Positions 1-7,839 of a stretch of DNA of 10,335 bases are shown piece by piece. The notes under the pieces were generated by a model. It saw nothing but the letters and a program-made list of their open reading frames with translations. It did no database searches and was not told the origin of the DNA. Position 1 is the first letter of the stretch. Every line of letters starts with the position of its first letter. The DNA is taken from contig DSDB01000490.1 in assembly GCA_011057845.1 (NCBI GenBank), forward strand, positions 1 to 10,335, read 5' to 3'. This DNA comes from Phycisphaerales bacterium (lineage in GTDB: Bacteria > Planctomycetota > Phycisphaerae > Sedimentisphaerales > Anaerobacaceae). The translations under genes were made by a program, and so were the position numbers.

Positions 1-18
1 GCCATAATCCGCCAACGT

Positions 19-1416
19 ATGAAGCTCCGGACAAGACGCTACATCCTGATTGTGCTGGCACTTACGGCCGCACGGCCCGCGTTAGCAAGCCTCACCAGCG
101 ACATCGACGCCGTTCTAAGGCGGTCGTCGGTCAGCCGGGTACAGTTCTCCATCCGCGTCGTCAACCCGGCGACCGGCCGCGAACTCTACGCCCGTAACGC
201 TCGCACGCCCCTGATCCCGGCCTCCAACATGAAGTTGATCGCCTCGGCGGCGGCACTGCACTACCTGGGGCCGACCTACGAATACTGCACGGTCGTGGCC
301 CGCAGCGGCCCCGATCTGGTCGTTATCGGCGGCGGCGACCCGCTCCTGGCCGACGAGAAGACCGACCGAGCCCGCGGCCGCGAGCCTCTCTGGATTCTCA
401 AGGATATCCACGGCGTTCTTAAAGCCAACGGCATCAAGACCGTCCGGAACATCATCATCGACACCGCCTTCTTCGACCAGCAGCGGGTCCACCCAAGCTG
501 GCCCGCCAAGGACCTCAACCGCTGGTTCGCCTGCGAGCTCAGCGGCCTCAATTTCAACGACAACTGCATCACCGCCACGGCCATCAACCGCTCCGGCCGC
601 GTTTCCATCATTATCCAGCCCGAAACCGACTTCGTCCGCTTCACCAACAAGGTCCAGCCGACCACCTCCCGCGACGACGCCTTCGGTTCATACCGCACCG
701 CCGAGCCCAACCGCCTCGTCTTCTTCGGCACATGCCGCGACCGCCAGGGCCCGGCCGACATCGCCATCGAACAGCCCGCTCTCTATTTTGCCACCTGCCT
801 GGCCGAACACCTCCGCAAGAATGGTATTCCCGTCACGGGTAGCCTCACCGAGAGTCCAAATGGCTTCCAAGGCGATCTCGAACCGCTGACGATCTACAAG
901 ACACCCATCGCTGACTGCCTCAAACGGTGCAACAAGAACAGTCTGGGCCTCGTGGCCGAGGCGCTCGTCAAGACCATCGCCGCCGAGAACGCGCCCGGCC
1001 GGCGCTATGGAAGCTGGACGTTTGGCAATGAACACATCGGCCGCTACCTTGTGGGCCTGGGTATCGACCCGGCCGAATTCAAACTCGACGACGGCTCGGG
1101 CCTGAGCCGGGAGAACCGCCTTACCGCCAATGCCGTCTCAGTCGTCCTGCTGGATATGTACCGCGGCAACAACTGGCCGATGTTCGGCGATTCACTGGCG
1201 ACAGGGGGGGAGGATGGCACCATCGGCGGCTACTTCACGCAGGAACGCTACCGGGGCCGAATCCTCGCCAAGACCGGCTATGTCAGCGGCGTCAACGCCC
1301 TCTCCGGCGTCTGCAAGACCGATTCCGGCGACATTGTCTTTTCCATCCTCGCCAACAACTCCGCCGGCCGCGGCCCCCTCAACGACATCGCCAAGGCCAT
1401 CGTCGACAACCACTGA
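19..1416 (+). CDS. dacB: D-alanyl-D-alanine carboxypeptidase/endopeptidase, PBP4 (peptidase S13) family
   Basis: This 465-residue protein is a periplasmic penicillin-binding protein of the PBP4/DacB type, which trims or cleaves D-Ala-D-Ala peptides in peptidoglycan. The first 24 residues form a signal peptide: basic KLRTRR, a hydrophobic core, and a likely cleavage site ALA-S. The nucleophile motif SxxK is S69-N-M-K72, and the KTG motif is K418-T-G420 in AKTGYVSG. The conserved stretch DDGSGLSRENRLTA (357-370) is typical of S13 enzymes, and the motif spacing closely matches E. coli PBP4. The odd point is the second motif: the usual SxN within NKxSDNxxAE reads S308-L-G310, so the Asn is absent. 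The ATG at 19 gives a complete signal peptide. The frame is open to the window edge upstream, so an earlier start cannot be formally excluded. It converges on the alkaline phosphatase gene with a 25-bp gap in which I see no clear terminator hairpin. Confidence 0.93.
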   Translation: MKLRTRRYILIVLALTAARPALASLTSDIDAVLRRSSVSRVQFSIRVVNPATGRELYARNARTPLIPASNMKLIASAAALHYLGPTYEYCTVVARSGPDLVVIGGGDPLLADEKTDRARGREPLWILKDIHGVLKANGIKTVRNIIIDTAFFDQQRVHPSWPAKDLNRWFACELSGLNFNDNCITATAINRSGRVSIIIQPETDFVRFTNKVQPTTSRDDAFGSYRTAEPNRLVFFGTCRDRQGPADIAIEQPALYFATCLAEHLRKNGIPVTGSLTESPNGFQGDLEPLTIYKTPIADCLKRCNKNSLGLVAEALVKTIAAENAPGRRYGSWTFGNEHIGRYLVGLGIDPAEFKLDDGSGLSRENRLTANAVSVVLLDMYRGNNWPMFGDSLATGGEDGTIGGYFTQERYRGRILAKTGYVSGVNALSGVCKTDSGDIVFSILANNSAGRGPLNDIAKAIVDNH

Positions 1417-1441
1417 TGGCCCGCAACATCTCCCGCGGCCC

Positions 1442-2830
1442 CTACTCGGGATCCGGACGAGGCGCTCCCATGGCGGCCATGACGCCCCGGAAGATGCACG
1501 TGTTGTCCATGTATCGGCCGCGAACGGGGTCGGTCTTGTCGGCGAATCGGTCAAACAGGTCGCTGCCGGCCCCTCTGCAGTAGAACGGGACGAGCGAATT
1601 CGTATGTGATGTGCTGTGCCATTCCACGGCCGGGTCCTTGCCTGGGCCGTTGTTCACAATGGGATTCCAGACGGGCCCGCTGTCCTTCTCGCCGGAGTCC
1701 GGCCCCGTGAGATAGCCGCACTCATGGTCCGAGGTGACAATCAGGAGCGTCTGCTGCCAGGAGCTGTTTTCGGTCACCCACTGAACGACCCGCGTCATGG
1801 CCTCGTTGAAATCGATCTGTTCCTCTATCAGGCGACCCGCCTGATTGTCATGGCTGGCCCAGTCCACCGCGCCCCCTTCAATCATGAGAAAGAAGCCGTC
1901 AGGGTCGTCGTCGAGCACATTGATCGCGGCCGTCGCCATCTCCGCCAGCGTCGGCACATCCCCATTGAACGGAACCTCAAACGCCCTCGCCTTGCCATTG
2001 CCGCTTCGCTTCTGTTGAAGCGTACTGCGCTTCTTTGCAATCGCAATCACCCTGGCTGGCGCCGGGCCCTGCATCAGGGCGCGAATGTCCGCGGCGTCCT
2101 GAATCACGGTCCACGGGTCTTTCGAACCGTCGCCGTCGGCGTCGGCGCCCATGACGGTTCCATCCTTGAGGTCCGCCCAGGCCTTCTTGCCGCCGACGTA
2201 CTGGTAGTCCTTCTTCGCCGCCCGCTTGCCGTCGTTGCCGTATTCGGGATGGCCGCAACCCATGATGACCTCGAGCGGGCTTTCGTAGATCATTCTACGG
2301 GCAATAGCGTCGTAATTGCTGCGGTTCGCGTCATGCACGCAAAACCCGGCCGGCGTGGCGTGGCTGAATTGAACGCTCGTGATGACGCCCGTCGATTTGC
2401 CGCACTCCTCCGCATACGCTATGGCGTGCTTGACCGGGACCTTGTCGGGATTCACGCCGATGGCCTCGTTGTACGACTTGACCCCCGACGACATGGCCGT
2501 CGCCGCCGCCGCCGAATCCGTCGCGCCGCTCTTTGAGGCATGGCTGAACTTGGCCCATGTCTTGTCCGGATCATAGCCGCCTTTGTGGTTGAAAGTGGAC
2601 ATCCCCAGCCGAACCGGGAACCCTTCATAGACCTGCATCCCCGTCCTGCCGTACTCATACAGACTTGCGGCATCGACATGGTTGTAACCGCACCCGTCGG
2701 CGATCATGATAATGACGTTCTTCGCCCTGGGTTCCGCGGCCGACCCCGCGGGCAAGACGCAACCCAAGACGGCGACCGCCGCCATTACCATGAACACCAC
2801 ACTCCTGCGCCTGCCGAACGACTGTCTCAT
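1442..2830 (-). CDS. Alkaline phosphatase, PhoA family, exported
   Basis: This 462-residue metal-dependent phosphomonoesterase releases phosphate from organic phosphate esters outside the cytoplasm. The PhoA active site can be followed throughout: D45 in IADGCG (metal ligand), the phosphorylated Ser S106 in ATDSAAAATA, H157 and T159 in SHATP, R170 for phosphate binding, E318 in MIEGG, D323 and H327 in VDWASH, D368-H369 in SDHECG, and H409 in SHTNS. The N-terminus (GRRRS, then a hydrophobic run to about residue 28) is a signal sequence. Cleavage could fall near GSA/AEP; VLGC (21-24) is an imperfect lipobox, so lipidation is possible. The frame stays open upstream to 3001, but the ATG at 2830 was chosen because AGGAG precedes it and the signal peptide begins there. 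The unusual part is an acidic loop DADGDGSKD (230-238) resembling a calcium-binding loop. Placement in the alkaline phosphatase superfamily is secure; substrate preference is unknown. Confidence 0.95.
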   Translation of the reverse strand: MRQSFGRRRSVVFMVMAAVAVLGCVLPAGSAAEPRAKNVIIMIADGCGYNHVDAASLYEYGRTGMQVYEGFPVRLGMSTFNHKGGYDPDKTWAKFSHASKSGATDSAAAATAMSSGVKSYNEAIGVNPDKVPVKHAIAYAEECGKSTGVITSVQFSHATPAGFCVHDANRSNYDAIARRMIYESPLEVIMGCGHPEYGNDGKRAAKKDYQYVGGKKAWADLKDGTVMGADADGDGSKDPWTVIQDAADIRALMQGPAPARVIAIAKKRSTLQQKRSGNGKARAFEVPFNGDVPTLAEMATAAINVLDDDPDGFFLMIEGGAVDWASHDNQAGRLIEEQIDFNEAMTRVVQWVTENSSWQQTLLIVTSDHECGYLTGPDSGEKDSGPVWNPIVNNGPGKDPAVEWHSTSHTNSLVPFYCRGAGSDLFDRFADKTDPVRGRYMDNTCIFRGVMAAMGAPRPDPE

Positions 2831-2835
2831 TCCAA

Positions 2836-2840
2836 CTCCT
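2836..2840 (-). promoter_or_regulatory. Ribosome binding site deciding the alkaline phosphatase start
   Basis: On the minus strand AGGAG lies 5 bases before the ATG at 2830. It supports this start over the upstream in-frame candidates, whose extra 57 residues look like non-coding translation and would bury the signal peptide. Confidence 0.75.
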
Positions 2841-3021
2841 GCCAAGTTATCATCAAACACACGGGCATGACCGCCCGGCCGTACCCAGCCTCGACAAGGC
2901 ACACGGCCTGAAAGCCGGCACCATAGCCCTGCGCACGCCGCAAATCCACCCCAAAACAACATCCATACGCCGGAGGTGTTCATTCGTTCACAGTCTCCCA
3001 CTTCTCCAAGTCGCCCATTTC

Positions 3022-3030
3022 TGATATAAT
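3022..3030 (+). promoter_or_regulatory. Extended -10 promoter for the glycoside hydrolase gene
   Basis: The sequence TGATATAATAC holds a perfect TATAAT (3025-3030) preceded by TG plus one base, the extended -10 form of a sigma70-type promoter. At 17-bp spacing the -35 hexamer would be TTCTCC (3002-3007), a weak match, as is common for extended -10 promoters. The start point is expected near 3037, giving a leader of about 39 nt before the ATG at 3076. In this GC-rich window the AT-rich box stands out. It lies in the 245-bp divergent region (2831-3075); for the leftward phosphatase gene I see no comparably clear promoter there. Confidence 0.7.
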
Positions 3031-3075
3031 ACAGGCAGCGTTGACGAGAATTGCCTGATTGAAAGGCCCCAGAAC

Positions 3076-5502
3076 ATGATGACCCGCATCATCACCATGA
3101 CCCTCACGGTCTGTATCTGCTCCTCCATGTATACCGCCGACGAATCAGACCTTCGCGTCTTCGACGACGTCGCTTATGCCCAGGATGCGGCTCGTAAGAC
3201 CTGGCAGCCCATGGAAGGCTCGCCGGCCGTTGAGATTACCAGTTTTGGCGGCCGCAAGGCGCTGCTGATGGCCTGTAAGTTCCACGGCAACCGTGTGGAA
3301 CGGGCGAGCTGGGACCGCCTTGGTCCTATTGATATGACCGCCTGCGACGGCCTGACATTCCTCTTCCACTGCCCGAACCCGACCCCCATCTCGGGTTTCA
3401 GCGTGTACTTCCGCTCCGGCGGGGGCTGGTACTCCGGCCGATTCGATGCGCCGGCCGCCGACGGCTGGACACCCATCCACATCCACAAGAAGAGCTGCTC
3501 CACCGAAGGCCAGCCCACCGGCTGGTCCAAGGTCGACGCCATCCGCATCTCCGCCTGGAAGGCCCGCGAAACCGACACCGCCATCCGCATCGCCCGCCTG
3601 GCCCTGTTCGGCGGCCGCGGCCCCATCGTTATCCTCCGCGACGAAACCACCGCCGCCAAATCCGCCGACTCCGCCCGCGAAATCACCCGCTACAGCGAGA
3701 CCGTCGCCCAGTGCATCGAGCGTGCCGGCCTGGATCACATCGTCCTCAGCGACCGCGACCTTACCGCCGACCGCCTCAAGGACCGCAAGATCCTCATCCT
3801 GCCCTACAATCCCCAAGTCCCGCCTGCAACCCTTGACCACATAAAGACTTACCTCCAATCCGGCGGCAAGCTCATCGTCTTCTTCCACCTGCCCGGCGGC
3901 CTGGAATCACTGACCGCCATTCGGTCCGGCCCGTTCACGCCCCAGCCCCGCCCCGGCTACTTCGCCTCCATCCACCCGTCCGAGACCCCCCTCAAGGCCA
4001 TGCCCCCGATCACCGCCCAAGCCTCCTGGAACATCACCGAACCGGCCCCCGCCTCCGACAAGGCCCGCATCGTCGCGTACTGGCACTCCGACGACGGCCG
4101 CTCCACCGGCAAACCCGCCATCGCCGCCAGCGACACAGCCATCTTCTACTCGCACGTGCTCATCGGCGACGACCTGCCCAACAAGACCCTCCTGCTGCTG
4201 GCAATGGTCGGCCACTTGGCCCCCGACCTCTGGCAATCCGCCGCCGACCGTAACATCGCCCAGATTGCCCAAGTGGCCCACTATACCAAGTTAGCGCCGG
4301 CTCTGGCCGACCTCAAATCCCGCGCCGCCGGCCGCAAGATCGCTCTCGACGCCCTCGATGAGGCCGAGAAGCTCGCCACGAAGGCCAAATCCCACCGCGC
4401 CGCCAACGAGTTCAGCGAAGCCATCCTCACCGCCCAATCCGCCCGAGCCGCCATGATCGACGCCTGGTGCGCCGTCCAGACCGCCCGGCCCAACGAGCAC
4501 CGCGCCTTCTGGTGCCATTCGGCCTTCGGCGTCGAGGGCATGACCTGGGACCAGGCCATCAAGACGCTCGCCGATAACGGCTTCACCGCCATCCTGCCGA
4601 ACATGCTCTGGGCCGGCGTCGCCTACTACCCCAGCAACACACTGCCCACCCACGCCTCCGTCGCCGAAAGAGGCGACCAGATCCAGCTCTGCCTCGACGC
4701 CTGCCGCAAGTACAACGTCCAATGCCACGTCTGGAAGGTCAACTACAACATGGGCTGGGCCGCCGACCGCACCTTCATGCAGAAGATGAAAGACGCCGCC
4801 CGCACCCAGGTCAGCTTCAGCGGCGCCGCCGAAGAACGCTGGCTGTGCCCCTCGCACCCGGACAACCAGACCCTTGAAGTCGAATCGATGCTGGAAGTCG
4901 CCCGCAAGTACCCCGTCGACGGCCTGCACTTCGACTACATCCGCTACCCCGACCGTGACCACTGCTTCTGCCCCGGCTGCCGCTCCCGCTTCGAGGCCCG
5001 CATAGGCCGCAAGATCGCCAAATGGCCGGCGGACACGCGCAACGATCCGAACGTCGAACAACTATGGCTCGGCTTCCGCCGCGACCAGATCACCCGTGTC
5101 GTCGCCGAAGTCGCAAAGCGCGCCCGCGAAATCCGCCCCGGTATCAGAATCTCTGCCGCCGTCTTTCAGAACTGGCCTATCCACCGCGCCGCCATCGGCC
5201 AGGACTGGCGACTCTGGTGCGAGCGAGGCGACCTGGATTTTGTCTGCCCGATGAACTACACCGAACAGGCCTCCCATTTCCAGCGCATGACCGAAAACCA
5301 GCTCGAATGGGCCGCCGGTGTGCCCGTCTATCCCGGCATTGGCCTGAGCACTTGGCCGGACCGCACGGACATCTGCCGCCTCATCGACCAGATCCACGCC
5401 GCCCGAACCGTAAAGACCGGCGGCTTCACCATCTTCAACTACGCCCGCCCCGAAGCCGCCGAGGTCGTGCCCAGGCTCGGCCTGGCTATGACAGCCCCAT
5501 AA
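3076..5502 (+). CDS. Secreted glycoside hydrolase-like protein (GHL10 / family 10 glycosylhydrolase type) with N-terminal binding-like domain
   Basis: This 808-residue protein probably acts on a polysaccharide outside the cytoplasm. The order is: a short signal-like leader (1-21, possible cut after YTA); a beta-rich region resembling a carbohydrate-binding or galactose-binding domain (about 24-180); an alpha/beta region resembling the amidotransferase-like domain of some glycosidases (about 182-385, with ILILPYNPQVP and GGKLIVFF); an Ala-rich helical linker (about 390-470); and a TIM-barrel GHL10-type domain (about 474-800). The barrel carries the hallmark DGLHFDYIRYP, with D620 a candidate catalytic residue, plus MNYTEQ and PGIGLSTWP. 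H629-C-F-C-P-G-C635 directly after the hallmark may bind a metal. GHL10 relatives are often annotated as putative glycosyl hydrolases with unproved substrates. AAAGG (3062-3066) precedes the ATG at suitable spacing; a second ATG follows at 3079. An extended -10 promoter lies just upstream, so it is probably transcribed alone. Confidence 0.88.
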   Translation: MMTRIITMTLTVCICSSMYTADESDLRVFDDVAYAQDAARKTWQPMEGSPAVEITSFGGRKALLMACKFHGNRVERASWDRLGPIDMTACDGLTFLFHCPNPTPISGFSVYFRSGGGWYSGRFDAPAADGWTPIHIHKKSCSTEGQPTGWSKVDAIRISAWKARETDTAIRIARLALFGGRGPIVILRDETTAAKSADSAREITRYSETVAQCIERAGLDHIVLSDRDLTADRLKDRKILILPYNPQVPPATLDHIKTYLQSGGKLIVFFHLPGGLESLTAIRSGPFTPQPRPGYFASIHPSETPLKAMPPITAQASWNITEPAPASDKARIVAYWHSDDGRSTGKPAIAASDTAIFYSHVLIGDDLPNKTLLLLAMVGHLAPDLWQSAADRNIAQIAQVAHYTKLAPALADLKSRAAGRKIALDALDEAEKLATKAKSHRAANEFSEAILTAQSARAAMIDAWCAVQTARPNEHRAFWCHSAFGVEGMTWDQAIKTLADNGFTAILPNMLWAGVAYYPSNTLPTHASVAERGDQIQLCLDACRKYNVQCHVWKVNYNMGWAADRTFMQKMKDAARTQVSFSGAAEERWLCPSHPDNQTLEVESMLEVARKYPVDGLHFDYIRYPDRDHCFCPGCRSRFEARIGRKIAKWPADTRNDPNVEQLWLGFRRDQITRVVAEVAKRAREIRPGIRISAAVFQNWPIHRAAIGQDWRLWCERGDLDFVCPMNYTEQASHFQRMTENQLEWAAGVPVYPGIGLSTWPDRTDICRLIDQIHAARTVKTGGFTIFNYARPEAAEVVPRLGLAMTAP

Positions 5503-5556
5503 AGTCCCACAAGGCACACGCCGCTATACGATGCCCGCGTGACCACGACGCCCCTG

Positions 5557-6555
5557 TTACCACGCCGCCAGCTCCCCCACAAGCTCCTCGACGAGGTCTT
5601 TCATGGTCACGATCCCTATGGGCCGACCCTGGCCGGCAAGCCCTCGGTGTTCCACAAGGACAATCGGGCGCCCCTGGTGGCGCATCACCTCAATGGCGTG
5701 CGTAACCGATGTCTCGGCCCCGAGCCTGGCTATTGGCTTGACCAGGCCCCGCAAGTCTGTGAGGCTGTTGCTGTCGGCCAGTGCATCGTAGACATTCAGG
5801 TATCCGATGATGTGGTCCGGCCGTCCCTCATAGACCGGCAAGCGGGTGAACGGATGCTCGCGCAGAATCTTCAACAGTCCGTCCCTGCCACATGCTACAT
5901 CCACCTTTTCGACCCGCCCCAGCGGCGTCATGACCGCGCGAAGCGGCGTGTGGGGAATCGTCGCCAGCCGCCCGACGATATCCGCCTGCACATGACTCAA
6001 CAACCCCTCCTCCCGGCTTTCAGCCAGAATCGCCCGGATATGCTGTTTCGGTGTCCCCGAAACGAGATTCGTCGACGACCGCTCCGAACCCACCCCTTTG
6101 GCGAACAGGTCCGACACCACCTTCAATACTCCAATCACTCCGGACCACTGTAATACCCTGTGCGACACGAAGAGCACCGGCCCCGCATACGGCATGAGCG
6201 TATCCGCCCGATACAAGAAAAGGCTTTTCGGAATCATCTCGGCAAAGACAAAAAACACCGGCGCCGTCACCGCCGTGGTCAACGCCTCGGCGGTGCTTGT
6301 GTCGGTCACCACTCGAAGCAGCAACGCCATGACGGCGCTTGTGGCGACATAATTCGCCAGGTTGTTGCCGATGAGCGTCGCCAGCAGTAACCCAGGACCG
6401 TCCGCAATCGCCTTACCCAGCAGTCTGTAGGAGAATGACCGTTTTTCGATTCCGATGCGAAGTCGGACACGGCTCAATCGATACAAGCCCGTCTCGGCTC
6501 CGGAGAATACGAAGCTCAAGAAGCCCGTCACAACCAGTATCCAAATCAACAGCAT
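5557..6555 (-). CDS. Short CNNM/CorB-like membrane protein: DUF21 plus CBS pair, no CorC/HlyC domain
   Basis: This 332-residue inner-membrane protein belongs to the family often labelled hemolysin-related or magnesium/cobalt exporter. The DUF21 membrane domain spans about residues 1-150: TM1 with FSGAETGLYRLSR (17-29), further hydrophobic segments around 55-82 and 93-107, and EMIPKS (106-111). A CBS pair follows at about 184-326, with VMTPLGRVEKVDV, TRLPVYEG and GIVTMKDLVEELVGEL. The protein ends at residue 332, just after the second CBS motif, so the C-terminal CorC/HlyC domain is absent. No remnant of that domain is evident in the 54 bp downstream, so this looks like a natural short form. 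Its ATG follows the upstream paralogue's TGA after a single base, which strongly suggests translational coupling. Ion specificity cannot be read from the sequence. Confidence 0.9.
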   Translation of the reverse strand: MLLIWILVVTGFLSFVFSGAETGLYRLSRVRLRIGIEKRSFSYRLLGKAIADGPGLLLATLIGNNLANYVATSAVMALLLRVVTDTSTAEALTTAVTAPVFFVFAEMIPKSLFLYRADTLMPYAGPVLFVSHRVLQWSGVIGVLKVVSDLFAKGVGSERSSTNLVSGTPKQHIRAILAESREEGLLSHVQADIVGRLATIPHTPLRAVMTPLGRVEKVDVACGRDGLLKILREHPFTRLPVYEGRPDHIIGYLNVYDALADSNSLTDLRGLVKPIARLGAETSVTHAIEVMRHQGRPIVLVEHRGLAGQGRPIGIVTMKDLVEELVGELAAW

Positions 6556-6556
6556 C

Positions 6557-7825
6557 TCACGACCCCTGACCGCCGCCCGGCCATATCGTCATGACCACCG
6601 TATCGACACGACGTTTGTGCATCCGCTCTACCCGAAATCGAAGATGTTTCCATTGCGCCTCGTCCCCCTGATGCGGGATCCGCCCAAGGACGAATGTCAC
6701 CAATCCACCCACTGTCGTCGCACGGACCTCCTCCAGGTCCAGCCCGAACGCCTCGGCCCAGTCGTGAATCGGCGTGGCCCCACTGAGCCGGTAGGTGAAC
6801 GGACCAATCGTCTCGGGTTCGGCCGGCGTTTCTCCCGAACGCTCGATATCGCCGATTAACTCTTCCACCACATCTTCCAACTCCACACATCCGGCCAGCC
6901 CCCCGTACTCGTCCACGACCACAGCCATGTCGGTGTGGCTCCGGCGGAAGTGCTCCAGTAACTGCTCCACGGACTGCTGCTCCGGCACGAAGTGCGCCGG
7001 ACGCACCAGTTTGTCCGCCGGTGTTTCTCCATGCAACAGGAGGTCGCGCAGATACACCACGCCCACCACATCGTCGATGGTCCGCCCGTATACGGCGATC
7101 TTCGTCATCCGCCACTGTCGCATCTTCGAGATGAATTCCTCCCGTGAAGCCCGAACCGAGCAGGTTACCATGTCCACCCGCGGCTCCATCACGTGGCGGA
7201 CCTTGAGATGGCCCAGTTCGACGATCTCGTACAGCAGGCGGTTTTCGTCGTCTGAAATCAGTCCCCTCTTGCGGATGTGCTCCATGAGCACCTTCAGATC
7301 GCCCGTGGTCGCCCGTTTCACCGACCGGCGCCGCCCCAGAATCAACCCCAGAATCGGACCGACCAGAAGGACGCGAAACATCGCTACGATGGGCCCCAGG
7401 ACCTTCATGCACACATACAGCGGCAGGGCCGCCAGAATACTGACCGACCGCGAATTGGCGTACGCCAGTGACTTCGGCAGGATTTCCCCAAACAACACCA
7501 GAGACGCAAACCCCACAAACGCCGCCGTCCCCGCCGCCGCCACGCCATAGTCGTGCTTGAGCCGAATCGTCAGGACGCTTGCCGTCGCATAGAACAGCAC
7601 GTTCACGGTCATGTTGCCGAACAGCAGGCAACTGAGCATCTGCGAAGGCGACTCCAGCAGGCGGGCCGCCAGTATCTGCAACCGATGTCCGGACTGCGCC
7701 AACAGCCGCCGCTGGCGAATGGACAGGTTGAAATAGGCCGTCTCTGTCCCTGAGAAAAACGCCGAGCACACCAGGAGAATCGCCATCACAAGGATACGCC
7801 CGATGTTGTTGTAGAAAGCGGCCAC
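6557..7825 (-). CDS. CNNM/CorB-like membrane protein: DUF21, CBS pair and CorC/HlyC domain
   Basis: This full-length family member (422 residues from the chosen start) is an inner-membrane protein implicated in divalent cation transport or efflux; older labels call it hemolysin-related. DUF21 covers about residues 9-165, with FSGTETAYFNLS near TM1 and GEILPKS at 113-119. The CBS pair covers about 185-327, including VRHVMEPRVDM and VDEYGGLAGCVELEDVVEELIGDI. The CorC/HlyC domain is about 338-416, including TTVGGLVTFVLGRIP. The start is uncertain. The GTG at 7825 is preferred because it lies 14 bp after the kinase stop codon, has AGGCGAG upstream, and puts TM1 near the N-terminus. An ATG at 7870 and a GTG at 7906 would overlap the kinase gene by 31 and 67 bp, and their extra residues are out-of-frame kinase codons. 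It is the middle gene of a kinase-DUF21-DUF21 leftward operon. Confidence 0.9.
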   Translation of the reverse strand: MAAFYNNIGRILVMAILLVCSAFFSGTETAYFNLSIRQRRLLAQSGHRLQILAARLLESPSQMLSCLLFGNMTVNVLFYATASVLTIRLKHDYGVAAAGTAAFVGFASLVLFGEILPKSLAYANSRSVSILAALPLYVCMKVLGPIVAMFRVLLVGPILGLILGRRRSVKRATTGDLKVLMEHIRKRGLISDDENRLLYEIVELGHLKVRHVMEPRVDMVTCSVRASREEFISKMRQWRMTKIAVYGRTIDDVVGVVYLRDLLLHGETPADKLVRPAHFVPEQQSVEQLLEHFRRSHTDMAVVVDEYGGLAGCVELEDVVEELIGDIERSGETPAEPETIGPFTYRLSGATPIHDWAEAFGLDLEEVRATTVGGLVTFVLGRIPHQGDEAQWKHLRFRVERMHKRRVDTVVMTIWPGGGQGS

Positions 7826-7839
7826 GTCAGAGCACTCGC

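Noticed and set aside
1616..2536. A 306-codon plus-strand open frame antisense to the alkaline phosphatase
   Set aside because: Arg/His/Val-rich composition typical of antisense shadows; the phosphatase frame has all its active-site motifs.
2831..3001. In-frame extension of the alkaline phosphatase up to 3001
   Set aside because: The extra 57 residues are Trp/Cys/Gly-rich with no family similarity and would place the signal peptide internally; AGGAG and ATG at 2830 give a better start.
3145..3888. Long minus-strand open frames under the glycoside hydrolase gene (also 4291-5061 and 5062-5517)
   Set aside because: Gly/Ala/Val/Asp-rich shadows of the GC-rich plus-strand gene with no recognisable domain.
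2894..5520. 12-bp direct repeat ACAAGGCACACG at 2894-2905 and 5509-5520, flanking the glycoside hydrolase gene
   Set aside because: A few matches of this length are expected by chance in 10 kb, and no transposase, integrase or inverted ends accompany it, so it is not evidence of a mobile element.
5503..5556. Possible bidirectional terminator between the convergent hydrolase and short DUF21 genes (CACGC...GCGTG)
   Set aside because: The stem is only 5 bp with a 15-nt loop and there is no T run on either strand.
6546..7769. A 407-codon open frame on the minus strand, in another frame over the full-length DUF21 gene
   Set aside because: Its translation is Gly/Arg-rich with no domain, and the overlapping frame has clear DUF21, CBS and CorC/HlyC motifs. 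It is a shadow of high third-position GC.
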